A stretch of DNA of 64,000 nt from JAFDVL01 sp963794955 (GTDB lineage: Bacteria > Acidobacteriota > Blastocatellia > RBC074). This document shows positions 25,169 to 33,535 of the stretch, piece after piece. The DNA lies in assembly GCA_963794955.1 (NCBI GenBank), contig CAWCGF010000011.1:310001-374000 (forward strand). The letters run 5' to 3'. The notes under the pieces are model-generated. The model did not search any database and was not told the origin of the DNA. It saw nothing but the letters and a program-made list of their open reading frames with translations. Made by a program: the position numbers and the translations under genes. The number at the start of each line of letters is the position of its first letter. The stretch's first letter is position 1.

Positions 25169-26355
25169 ACTTCAAAATAGCAAGCCGTCGAACCGACCCA
25201 GGTTTTGTTTTTATTAAAATCCACACCCATCATTGTGCCTTTACTCATTCGTCCGAGAAACATCGTCGGAATGGGTGCTGGCTCATCATCCGGCCAGATG
25301 GACATCAGGCGTAATTCGACTTTGCTTGGCTCGTCCAGGGTTTTAATCACAGGCGCGTAGGAAATCTTTTCTTGTAACAAATAATTCCCTCGTTCCGCTT
25401 CGGGAATAGCGTCAATATCTGCTTGTATGACCTCGACTTTAACTCCGCTGCCAGCAAATGAGAAAAGTGGTTTGAGGACAAAATTTTCGAGGTCGGGCGG
25501 TGCTTCAGTCAATTGATTGAGAAACCACGAACGCGGCACGGTCGAGTGCTTGAGAAACGGCAGCGAGAATTTACTCAGGCGAAAAAACCAATTCGGATGC
25601 CCTGCCCATTCAACCTCCAGCTCATCCCGGTAATCGAAATTGAACTGGACATTTTTCTGGATCAATTCATCCACGATCACGCGGTTGTAAATGCGCTGAA
25701 TCGGGATTTCTCGGCCCCCTTGGCGATAAGAAAGTTGCATCCCGCGCTTGATGACATCGTTGATGGCAACGGTTGGGACGCCGAACAGTTTTTCTGTCAT
25801 CACGAAATCCGGCAGCGTCTTTTGTGTCTGCGGCTCGATTTCCATCAGCACAACTTGTTCCGGCGCGTGCTCCCCAACGATAGCCTGACGTAGCAATTCA
25901 AGGTAGCGTTTATCGCTCATTCCATTGAGCAAATAGGATAAGCCGCGTAACTCAAACAGGCGCTGGTATTCCTGGGAAAGCAAAAACTGGAACGCGTGAA
26001 TCGAAGCGCAGCCTTGCAATTCGATCAGTTTCGGTTTGAGGTTACCGTTTTCATCCCGCACGACGGCGAAATCCGTTTGAATGAAAGTCGGATGCGCCGT
26101 TTGCTGTGGTGCGCAAAAAGCTTCTGGGATTGAGCGATCAGAGGCGGCCAGATAGGAAGTTTGGAGTAATTGCTGGTTGAATGCCGCGCCAGCTTGTTGA
26201 ATCTCCAGGCTTAAGTCTTGCGGGATGAAGACGGGCGTTTCACTGACCCGAAACTCGATTGACTGGCCAATGGTTTGTTCGAGCGAGGTGACAAATTGCT
26301 CATAAATAGTGGCAGAAAAATTAGCGTTGAACGGCTCGCGATAAGATGAAATCAC
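25165..26355 (-). CDS. ATP-grasp-like protein of unknown function
   Basis: I do not recognise a named family for this 396-residue protein. The C-terminal third has features of an ATP-grasp fold: NFVLKPLFSFAGSGVKVEV (lysine and glycine-rich loop), NYLLQEKISYAP, VELRLMSIW, and a final GRMSKGTMMGVDFNKNKTWVG. The N-terminal two thirds include KLIELQGCASIHAFQF and IQRIYNRVIVDELIQ. ATP-grasp enzymes join a carboxylate to an amine or thiol. It heads the ruvX-mltG unit and overlaps ruvX by four bases, so it is expressed with cell-wall and rRNA maturation genes, but no function follows from that alone. Confidence 0.7.
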   Translation of the reverse strand: MISSYREPFNANFSATIYEQFVTSLEQTIGQSIEFRVSETPVFIPQDLSLEIQQAGAAFNQQLLQTSYLAASDRSIPEAFCAPQQTAHPTFIQTDFAVVRDENGNLKPKLIELQGCASIHAFQFLLSQEYQRLFELRGLSYLLNGMSDKRYLELLRQAIVGEHAPEQVVLMEIEPQTQKTLPDFVMTEKLFGVPTVAINDVIKRGMQLSYRQGGREIPIQRIYNRVIVDELIQKNVQFNFDYRDELEVEWAGHPNWFFRLSKFSLPFLKHSTVPRSWFLNQLTEAPPDLENFVLKPLFSFAGSGVKVEVIQADIDAIPEAERGNYLLQEKISYAPVIKTLDEPSKVELRLMSIWPDDEPAPIPTMFLGRMSKGTMMGVDFNKNKTWVGSTACYFEV

Positions 26356-26493
26356 AGTCTCTCCGTTGGGTTAAATGCGAAACTCAGTTTCCGGGAATGC
26401 GGTTGAATTACGACCATAACCGAACGTTAGCATACGTGATCACAGGCAATCAATCACAGGCTGGCAAGGAGAAGGGAGAAGAACACGAAACCA

Positions 26494-26531
26494 ATAAAAA
26501 ACCGGAAGCTGACCATGGTCAACTTCCGGTT
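26494..26531 (-). terminator. Rho-independent terminator of the secreted-protein gene
   Basis: AACCGGAAG (26500-26508) pairs with CTTCCGGTT (26523-26531); inside, TGACC pairs with GGTCA, giving a long stem with one mismatch. On the minus strand it is followed by a run of T (complement of the A-run at 26496-26501). It lies 27 bases after the stop codon of the minus-strand gene ending at 26558. Confidence 0.88.
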
Positions 26532-26557
26532 ACTGAATGCATTGTGCGAGAACAAAC

Positions 26558-27697
26558 TTAGAAGTTCACGCAGCCTGTTGTCGGGATGACAGGAATGGCA
26601 AAGCCGGGATTAGGTCTGAGAGACAAGAAGTGCAGGGAATGTCCACCGTTGAAAGCTGCCTTGTCCGTGTTGGATTTGGCATTAGACACAATTGTTGCAC
26701 CCAGCAATCCTAGACTGGGGATACCCGCGACATTAGCCGCTGATTGCAGTGTTAACCATCCGCTGCGACCAGCCGGAATAACGTTTGAGTAGCCAGTCGG
26801 CACACGGATCGTACTATTATTTAAGAGTCTGATCTCAATACAACTGGGGAATGAGGTTTGATAACTGAAGGCCTTTTCGCTGTCGTTATAGAGTAATCCA
26901 TTTATGATTCCCATACCGCCCGCCTGATCCACTCTACCTTGGGTGGAGTGGGCAATCAGTAGGGTGTTGTTGCCATCGGCTGGGCTTTGGATATTGTCTA
27001 CTGCTAAACGATTCGGTATTGGATCGTAGAGGGCATGCGGAACCGCCGCATTATTTGGATCCGAATAGCTGCCATAAGCGATATAAGCTACTGGCGTGCC
27101 ATTTAGATCAAGATCAGGTGTCTGAGTATTGGCTGCGCCTACCCCTGGTTCATTCCAATCTAAAAAGCCGCCTATCCCTAGCCCCTGTTTATAAAGTTGA
27201 CGTGCGGAGAAGGCCATCGCACCTAGATTGGCTTGGAAGTATGAAGTAGTACCAAAAGTGCTTTTCACGTACAAATCACCGATAAGGTAGTTGTGGCTGA
27301 TCGGTACCCCCCCCGCATTGGTCGCCACCGCAAATAAAAAACCTGTTTCATCTGGGTCATATTCCGACGACAAGAACGAAACGGTTTGATTGGCTGTGAG
27401 GCACAAGTACGTGTCTGCAATCGTGCAATCGCCTTTTCGGACGAAAAATAAATGAACATTTACCGGTCTGGTGGGGTGAGTATTAGTCATATTCAACCGC
27501 GTGTTTTGGGTTGGATCCCCGACCTTTGAAGTGTAAATGTCATAGTAAAGTAAGGAGCCAGGCTTTTCGGTGCTAGGAATATTCATCATATTGCCTGCAT
27601 TGGGTGCAGGCTGTGCCCAGGCTGTAGAAATGCAAGCGACCAAGGCCGCAAGTGCAAGCAAGACGTGTGTGAGTTTGTGTGAGGTTTGCATATTCAT
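26558..27697 (-). CDS. Secreted protein of unknown function
   Basis: The 379-residue protein has a clear signal peptide ending AWA-QPAP near residue 28. The mature part is rich in Asn, Thr, Gly and aromatic residues, with paired cysteines (GDCTIADTYLCLTAN and a late FPSCIE plus TTGCVNF), and reads as a beta-rich extracellular domain. Segments such as TRLNMTNTHPTRPVNVHLFFVRKGDCTIADTYLCL suggest an immunoglobulin-like or pilus-like fold, but I recognise no family. It stands alone with its own terminator and a long structured upstream region (27751-27854), so it may be well expressed and post-transcriptionally controlled. Confidence 0.8.
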   Translation of the reverse strand: MNMQTSHKLTHVLLALAALVACISTAWAQPAPNAGNMMNIPSTEKPGSLLYYDIYTSKVGDPTQNTRLNMTNTHPTRPVNVHLFFVRKGDCTIADTYLCLTANQTVSFLSSEYDPDETGFLFAVATNAGGVPISHNYLIGDLYVKSTFGTTSYFQANLGAMAFSARQLYKQGLGIGGFLDWNEPGVGAANTQTPDLDLNGTPVAYIAYGSYSDPNNAAVPHALYDPIPNRLAVDNIQSPADGNNTLLIAHSTQGRVDQAGGMGIINGLLYNDSEKAFSYQTSFPSCIEIRLLNNSTIRVPTGYSNVIPAGRSGWLTLQSAANVAGIPSLGLLGATIVSNAKSNTDKAAFNGGHSLHFLSLRPNPGFAIPVIPTTGCVNF

Positions 27698-27750
27698 TCC
27701 CCTCTCTCAAGGTCGCCCTTGAGGATTGTTAATGTGTGTAAAATTTTCTT

Positions 27751-27854
27751 CCATCGAGCGGAGCACTCGAAAGCTATGGCCGGTTCTCACGCCAAACGGG
27801 TGAGTAAAACCACAAAACGTCCCTCATAAATTTGAGGATATGGTTAACCGATGG
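27751..27854 (-). promoter_or_regulatory. Structured leader candidate of the secreted-protein gene
   Basis: CCATCG (27751-27756) can pair with CGATGG (27849-27854) and close a junction holding further hairpins: GGTT-CTCAC/GTGAG..AACC (27782-27811) and CCTCA/TGAGG (27822-27837); TCGAG/CTCGA (27754-27770) is a competing pairing. The sequence ATGGCCGG occurs at both 27776 and 27851. On the minus strand this lies about 55 bases before the ATG of the secreted protein. The layout is that of a riboswitch-like leader, but it fits no class I know. Confidence 0.4.
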
Positions 27855-28250
27855 CCGGAAAGCTAATAGTTATCCAGTGACAGGAAAGAGAAACTGCTAA
27901 TTAGGCTGGATTCGTAATATCCAAAAAAATAATTTGAAAAAGTTGCTATGCCAGGCCTGCGCTTAATTATTGAGTGATTGCTGAAAACGAAGCGCAATGG
28001 AACGGCTTTCTGTCTTTTTTGTACAAACAGTACAGGAGAATAAAAACCGAACAGCGCAAACCCTAAGCCAACTGCCTATAGTGATAGCAAGTCATCTGAG
28101 AAAGTTTGCCGGATTGTGAGGATGACTTATTAACGGCGCTCATTCTAGCTTACGGGCGATAAATGAGTCAATGATAATTTCTTGCTAAATACAAACTCCT
28201 GCCCTCCAACTTTAGAAACCGCCTCCCCACGTTGAAGAAGAGCAAAAAAA

Positions 28251-28279
28251 TTGACAGTCATGAAACGGTGTAGTAGCCT
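28251..28279 (+). promoter_or_regulatory. Possible promoter of the polysaccharide operon
   Basis: TTGACA at 28251-28256 is a perfect -35 box, preceded by an A-tract. Seventeen bases later stands TAGCCT (28274-28279), a weak -10. Transcription from here would give a leader of about 235 bases containing the structured element at 28392-28464. Confidence 0.28.
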
Positions 28280-28391
28280 GCGCTATCTTTTAGATTAGCT
28301 AGGTACGCCCCGTTCCTAAGTAAGAAGCCAAGTAGTTATTGATAGATGAAACCATATACCATGGAGCGGCTTCTATTGGCACTGTTCCCAC

Positions 28392-28464
28392 AGGGGAAAG
28401 TCGCTATGGTATCAATGCCGTTTGGAACGGTTTCCCTTCGGGGCTGAAAGATTAGGGGAAAGTC
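28392..28464 (+). promoter_or_regulatory. Structured leader element before the polysaccharide operon
   Basis: An 11-base direct repeat, AGGGGAAAGTC, stands at 28392-28402 and 28454-28464. Between the copies are two small hairpins: CCGTT-tgg-AACGG (28418-28430) and CCC-TTCG-GGG (28434-28443). GGGAAA of the first repeat can also pair with TTTCCC at 28431-28436. The repeat-hairpin-repeat layout suggests an RNA or protein binding site in the 5' UTR. Confidence 0.38.
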
Positions 28465-28522
28465 CTGTCCATTTTTCGCTTACCTGAAACCGCTTCAATA
28501 TCCCTCTCTTGACAATTCTCGG

Positions 28523-29884
28523 ATGAGTTTACGCTTGGATAATTTCATTGCAATTGGTGTGTTATTTACGCTTTGTTTTGCGGCGCTGGCGCACGGAGCA
28601 GTTGAACCCTGGTCTATGTCGCTCGTCAAATTATTGGCAGCTATTTTGGTCTTGCTTTGGGGAGCCAAAGTTGTCTTAGAGCGGCACTTGACCCTGACGA
28701 TTCCTCCATCTACTTGGCCCTTGGTTTGTTTCTTCCTGCTGGGCTTGGCTCAGAGCATAAGTTTTACAGGGACGGATGGGCAGCTTTACAGTCTTTCGCA
28801 AGATGTTGAAGCGACGCGTGGCACCATCGCGATATTGTTGGCAATACAAATAATATTTATTTTGTGCGCCAATTCTTTCGCCAACCGTGAGCGACTACGG
28901 GTAATAATCGGCTTTCTCACTTTTTTTGGTTTTGCTTTGGCTGTTTTTGCGCTTTTACAGCATTTTACCTGGAACGGGAAATTTTATTGGCTCCGAACCC
29001 CGCTAAGTGATCTTGGCTCGCCCTTTGGGCCTTTTGCCAACCACAACCACTTCGCCGGGTTCATGGAGTTATTGATTGGGCTTCCCGTGGCTTTAATTGT
29101 TGCTAGCGCGGTGCGCCGTGAGGAAAGAATCTTTTACGGCTTTCTTGCCGCTGTGATGGGCTTTACCCTCCTTTTCTCACTTTCGCGCGGAGGAATGATC
29201 AGTCTACTGATTGAATTGCTTTTCATTGCTCTTTTCAGCCACCAACTGCGTCAGTCAGGAAATACCGCAAAAGTCTCAGTTTTTTGGCGTGGAATGGCTG
29301 TCCTGATGGTCGTTTCTACTATTATTGTGGGAACTATTTGGATAGGTGGTGATTCGGTTTTGAATCGGGTAGCTGGAAATAATCAAGATACTTTGGCGAC
29401 TAGTCGCGTCTGGGTTTGGCAGGATGCTCTTAATGTTTTTAAGACCTACCCTATCGCTGGAGCCGGGTTAGGGGCTTTTCAAACCGTATATCCGCAACGT
29501 AGTGCGTATGACGGCTCATTTGGGTTTGTGGCCCAAGCGCATAATGATTATCTACAGGTTTTGGCAGATAGTGGTATGATAGGCGCGGCTATCGCGCTGT
29601 GGTTTATCTGGGTGGTATTACGGGATGTGGTGTATGGTATTCGGGCACGCGACCCGTTAATTGCTGGAATGGCCTTGGGGAGTGGTGCTGGTATTGTTGG
29701 TCTACTTACCCATAGCTGGTTGGACTTCAATCTACAGTTGCCTTCTAACGCCATGACGTTTTTGCTGCTTTGTGCGGTTGCTTCATTTTGCCGCCAAAAG
29801 GCTTCTGAGCAAGAAACCTCAGTTAACCTTTCCCCTGGCCCCCGTCTCAATGCCCCCACTTTTACTGTAGGAGTTGCAGGATGA
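28523..29884 (+). CDS. O-antigen ligase/polymerase family membrane protein
   Basis: The 453-residue protein has about eleven transmembrane helices and the O-antigen ligase (Wzy_C) signature: a large periplasmic loop with the SRGGMISLLIELLF segment before it and AHNDYLQVLADSGMIGAAIALWFIW after it. Proteins of this family either polymerise repeat units (Wzy) or ligate chains to lipid A core. At the head of an export operon (next genes Wza, Wzc) a polymerase or ligase of the exopolysaccharide is likely. It overlaps the next gene by four bases. Confidence 0.85.
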   Translation: MSLRLDNFIAIGVLFTLCFAALAHGAVEPWSMSLVKLLAAILVLLWGAKVVLERHLTLTIPPSTWPLVCFFLLGLAQSISFTGTDGQLYSLSQDVEATRGTIAILLAIQIIFILCANSFANRERLRVIIGFLTFFGFALAVFALLQHFTWNGKFYWLRTPLSDLGSPFGPFANHNHFAGFMELLIGLPVALIVASAVRREERIFYGFLAAVMGFTLLFSLSRGGMISLLIELLFIALFSHQLRQSGNTAKVSVFWRGMAVLMVVSTIIVGTIWIGGDSVLNRVAGNNQDTLATSRVWVWQDALNVFKTYPIAGAGLGAFQTVYPQRSAYDGSFGFVAQAHNDYLQVLADSGMIGAAIALWFIWVVLRDVVYGIRARDPLIAGMALGSGAGIVGLLTHSWLDFNLQLPSNAMTFLLLCAVASFCRQKASEQETSVNLSPGPRLNAPTFTVGVAG

Positions 29885-30951
29885 AAATCTCCAAACTATT
29901 GAGCTTGGTTCGTGCTTTTGTGCTGGTTACGTTCATTTTTGGGACAGGTGCCTTGTTTGCGCAGGACAGACGCCCTACCGAAGATCGTTTCAAGCCGCAG
30001 CCACAGCAAGGCGGCGACCCTATCGCACCGCCCAATGTTATTGTCTCGTCGAAAGAAGATTATCGTATTGGAACCGGAGATTTTATTGAAATCCGTGTTG
30101 AGGATGCCCCTGAGCTGTTAACGAGAACTCGTGTTAATGCTAAAGGAAATGTTCTCATGCCTTATTTACAGTTTGTAGAGGTAGGAGGAAAAACTACGGA
30201 AGAAGTGACCACGCTGGTTGTCAGCAAATTGCGTGGGAAATATTTGAAAAACCCCCATGTCAGCGTGGGGATAATGCAAGTGAATAGTCATACTTTTTTA
30301 ATTCATGGAGCGGTTAGGCGGCCTGGACCTTATCAAATTGAAGGACGGCCTTCACTTTTTAGATTGATTGCTTATGCCGGAGGCTTAATGGAAAATTACG
30401 GTTCTAGAGCCTATATTATTCGTGAAGTCAAAGACTTAGGTAAAGACTTGGGTAAGGAACCTAGTGACGCAACATTGGGAGCGCCGACTACGATGGAAGC
30501 AAGCGAACTCCCTAAACATGAAATGTTGGTCAGTAATATTAGTTCCTTGTACAAAGGGCGTTTCGACCAGGATGTTTTGTTGGAACCCGGCGATGTCATA
30601 AATATTCCTCCGACAGATGTGTTCTTTGTTGCGGGCGAAGTTAATGCGCCCGGTGAGTTTCCACTCAAGGATGGAACCACTTTGCGACAAGCTATTGCCT
30701 TGGCGCAAAACACTGCCCCGAAAGCGCACCGCAAAAGCGCCGTCATTTTTCGGGAGGGGGTGAATGGTGAACGCAAGGAAATCAATGTAGATATTGATGC
30801 CATCATGAGTAATAAAAGCCCCGATGTTCAAATCCTCGCAAATGACATTATTATTGTTCCGAATAGTAAGCTGAAATCTGCGCTTTATCCGATCTTCAAT
30901 GCTTTTGGGGCAGGTGCCTCGTTTGCAGTGGGCGGGCGAGTGGGGCGCTAA
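29881..30951 (+). CDS. Polysaccharide export protein, Wza-like with SLBB domains
   Basis: The 356-residue protein has a cleavable signal (about residues 1-28; no lipobox Cys), a polysaccharide export domain beginning YRIGTGDFIEIRVEDAPEL near residue 60, and SLBB segments (FLIHGAVRRPGPYQIEG near 140 and FFVAGEVNAPGEFPLKDG near 250). It would form the outer-membrane or periplasmic export channel with the Wzc-like protein encoded next. The C-terminus (ALYPIFNAFGAGASF) could be a membrane helix. Confidence 0.9.
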   Translation: MKISKLLSLVRAFVLVTFIFGTGALFAQDRRPTEDRFKPQPQQGGDPIAPPNVIVSSKEDYRIGTGDFIEIRVEDAPELLTRTRVNAKGNVLMPYLQFVEVGGKTTEEVTTLVVSKLRGKYLKNPHVSVGIMQVNSHTFLIHGAVRRPGPYQIEGRPSLFRLIAYAGGLMENYGSRAYIIREVKDLGKDLGKEPSDATLGAPTTMEASELPKHEMLVSNISSLYKGRFDQDVLLEPGDVINIPPTDVFFVAGEVNAPGEFPLKDGTTLRQAIALAQNTAPKAHRKSAVIFREGVNGERKEINVDIDAIMSNKSPDVQILANDIIIVPNSKLKSALYPIFNAFGAGASFAVGGRVGR

Positions 30952-31063
30952 ACTTACCTGCGCTTCCCGCTGACTGATCCCGCAAAATAACCTTCGTATC
31001 TTGCAGCGATTATTGATGCTCCCACGTGCCCTTAACCCCGGAGTCAGAGAAAAGGAATTCTAA

Positions 31064-33478
31064 ATGGCAAATGAAAGACAGAATTTAGAAAGGATTGCTC
31101 CGCCTCATCTGAAAATGGAGGCGCGCCATCGCAATCGTTATCCAAGGCAAGTGGATCCGTTGCTGGATCCTTACGAAGATTCATATCTGGAAGAATCTAA
31201 GGAAAGTTCCTTTGATGTTCGTGACCTCTGGCATCTGGTGCGCCGTCGGAAATGGTTGGTGCTGACGATCATTACTATTGTGACCACGGTTGTAGCGATT
31301 CAGATGTATCGTGCTAAGTCGTATTTTCAGGCTCAAACGATGCTTGAGGTGGGGAAGGAAAGTAGTACTATTGTGCGCGAAGGAATTGCGATCCAGGATA
31401 ATGATTTTGATCCTTACTATCAGGTCAACATCAAGACAAAGATGTTGATGTTGACGAGTCGCTCACTGTTGGAAGAGGTAGTTGAGAATCTGAAGCTGGA
31501 TCGGAATGATAAATTTCTGGATACCACCAAGAAAAATTGGTTTGGATCAGCGCCGAAGCCGAATCCTATAGAACCTCTTCCCAGTTCTTTGCCGACAGAG
31601 ATGGATAACGATTTAGTTCCCCGGCCTCCGGCAGAAAGCGCGCGATTGGCTCCGTTTGTGAGCTTGATTGAAGAAAATCTAAACGTGCAACAGGTCCGGG
31701 AAACGCGCGCTGTTACACTGGCGTTTACTCATACTGACCCACAATTGGCCGCGCAAGTTGCTAATGAGATTACCAGAATTTTCAAGCGACGTAATTTCGA
31801 TGCCAAGATTGGAAACTTGAAAGGGACTGAGGATTGGTTGAAAACATCCATTCGCAAAGTAAGAACGGAATTGGAACAGGCGCAAGACCAGCTATCCCGT
31901 TACACTCGCGATCACAATATCGTCTCCCTTGACAGTAAGTCAGGTAATACAACACTGACAACTGCGACCCTCGCTCAATATCAAGATGCGCTAACCAAGG
32001 CCGAAGCGGAGCGCATCAAGGCCGAAACACTTTACGAAGAAGTGAAAAATGGGAACGTCTCGAAACTGCCGGCAGAGTTTGACAGAAACACCTCAAAGCT
32101 CCTCACGTTGCAAAAAGAACTAAGTGATGCCAAAACCAGAGAAGCTGCTTTAGATGCCCGGTTCGGCCCGGAAAACCCCCAGGTACAAGAAGTCAGAAAC
32201 CAACTCGTCGAGTTGGACGCGCAAATCAAAACGGGTACGCGGGCACTAGAGGATAAATTCAAAAGTGATTATGAGCGGGCATTGCGGGAAGCCGATAGAA
32301 TCAGAGTTGAGCGAGACAAGGCGAAATCCGTAGCAGTGCGAGAAAATCAGTCCGATATTAAGCTAAATACGCTTAAGGATAATGTGGAGCAGAAGCAGAA
32401 ACTCTACAATGATCTGATCAATTCCGACCAACAAGCGGAATTGAAGTTAAAAGAGCAATCCAGCAATATTCGGATTATTGAGGCCGCACAAGTCCCGGCG
32501 TCGCCAGCCGGACCGCGCCGGTTACTTTCTATCTTATTAGCATTTTTCCTGAGTTCAGCCGTGGCGATTGGTCTGGCGTTCTTTCTCGAATATCTCGACA
32601 ACACGATCAAGACCGTGGAAGATGTCGAACGCTTTGCGCAACTTCCAGCCTTAGGCGTTATTCCCGCCATTGCATCCAGCACTTCGCTGAAAAAACTGCC
32701 GACGAGAGCAGAACAGGAAGCGATTGTGGCAGCAAATGGCTTGGCCTTGCCTAGTGCTTCAGTGGCAACGCAGTTAATGACGTTAGATAACCAGTCTACC
32801 GTCGCGGAAGCTTATCGAGCTTTGCGTACCTCGGTGTTGCTTTCTTCGGCTGGGCATCCGCCCAAGACTATCCTCGTGACGAGTGGGCGTCCAGGTGAGG
32901 GCAAAACCACGACCGCAGTCAATACGGCAATCTCACTAGCGCAACTCGGCGCTTCGGTACTAATTATAGATTGTGATTTGCGCCGTCCGAAGGTGCATAA
33001 AGTTTTTGGTATTAGTCACGTTCATGGCTTATCAACTTATTTGTCACGTGACGCCGAGTTAAGTACCTTGATTCACCCTCTGCCGGTTCCTAATCTTTCT
33101 CTCCTTCCTTGCGGACCAACTCCGCCCAATCCGGCAGAACTCATTAGCTCGGAAAAAATGCGTGAGATGTTGGCTCTTCTCTCTGAGCAATTCGACCATA
33201 TTATTATTGACTCGCCCCCGCTGATTAACGTTACTGATCCGGTGATTCTCTCGACGATGGTAGATGGGGTCATCATGGTCGTACAAGCTGGTCGCAGCAC
33301 GCGCGATGTTGTACGTCGTGCTAGTCAGGAACTAACCGGAGTCGGAGCCAAAGTCTTTGGCGTTGTGCTCAACAATGTGAATCTCCAGCGTGAGGGCTAC
33401 GATGAGTATTACTACCAACGGTATTACTCCGGCTATTACAGTTCTTCCGATAGCAATGGTACGAGCGACCATGTCTAA
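31064..33478 (+). CDS. Polysaccharide co-polymerase with BY-type tyrosine kinase domain (Wzc-like)
   Basis: The 804-residue protein has an N-terminal Wzz domain with two transmembrane helices (about 65-85 and 480-505) flanking a long coiled-coil periplasmic part, then a cytoplasmic ATPase. Walker A is GRPGEGKTTTAVN (near residue 608), Walker A' is VLIIDCDLRRPKV, and Walker B is HIIIDSPPLIN. The C-terminus is a tyrosine cluster (YDEYYYQRYYSGYYSS), the autophosphorylation tail of Wzc. It controls chain length and export. Wzz and kinase are one chain here, as in proteobacteria. Confidence 0.93.
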   Translation: MANERQNLERIAPPHLKMEARHRNRYPRQVDPLLDPYEDSYLEESKESSFDVRDLWHLVRRRKWLVLTIITIVTTVVAIQMYRAKSYFQAQTMLEVGKESSTIVREGIAIQDNDFDPYYQVNIKTKMLMLTSRSLLEEVVENLKLDRNDKFLDTTKKNWFGSAPKPNPIEPLPSSLPTEMDNDLVPRPPAESARLAPFVSLIEENLNVQQVRETRAVTLAFTHTDPQLAAQVANEITRIFKRRNFDAKIGNLKGTEDWLKTSIRKVRTELEQAQDQLSRYTRDHNIVSLDSKSGNTTLTTATLAQYQDALTKAEAERIKAETLYEEVKNGNVSKLPAEFDRNTSKLLTLQKELSDAKTREAALDARFGPENPQVQEVRNQLVELDAQIKTGTRALEDKFKSDYERALREADRIRVERDKAKSVAVRENQSDIKLNTLKDNVEQKQKLYNDLINSDQQAELKLKEQSSNIRIIEAAQVPASPAGPRRLLSILLAFFLSSAVAIGLAFFLEYLDNTIKTVEDVERFAQLPALGVIPAIASSTSLKKLPTRAEQEAIVAANGLALPSASVATQLMTLDNQSTVAEAYRALRTSVLLSSAGHPPKTILVTSGRPGEGKTTTAVNTAISLAQLGASVLIIDCDLRRPKVHKVFGISHVHGLSTYLSRDAELSTLIHPLPVPNLSLLPCGPTPPNPAELISSEKMREMLALLSEQFDHIIIDSPPLINVTDPVILSTMVDGVIMVVQAGRSTRDVVRRASQELTGVGAKVFGVVLNNVNLQREGYDEYYYQRYYSGYYSSSDSNGTSDHV

Positions 33479-33535
33479 TAGTCAGTAGTAACTCGTCGTT
33501 TGTTGTTCAGTTTGGTTGCCGTGAGGATGCAATTG

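Larger units (their letters stand above)
27698..28522. other. 825-base intergenic region before the polysaccharide locus
   Basis: This region separates the minus-strand secreted-protein gene from the plus-strand polysaccharide operon. It holds two structured elements listed separately (27751-27854 and 28392-28464), a short palindrome TGTAC-aaaca-GTACA at 28020-28034 that could be an operator, and a possible sigma-70 box TTGACA at 28251. No ORF with coding character was found. Confidence 0.5.

Noticed and set aside
27751..27856. Cyclic-di-GMP-I riboswitch on the plus strand because of GGTTAACCGATGG
   Set aside because: The conserved GACGCAAAGCC core and the GAAA tetraloop-receptor layout are missing.
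28392..28464. RNase P RNA fragment because of GGGGAAAGTCC
   Set aside because: Only a short match to the GAGGAAAGUCC segment; no other conserved RNase P parts nearby.
33500..33535. Longer N-termini of the first flippase (TTG 33500, GTG 33521, ATG 33527)
   Set aside because: GTGAGG at 33521-33526 is best read as the ribosome site for ATG 33536; the extra residues do not match the family.
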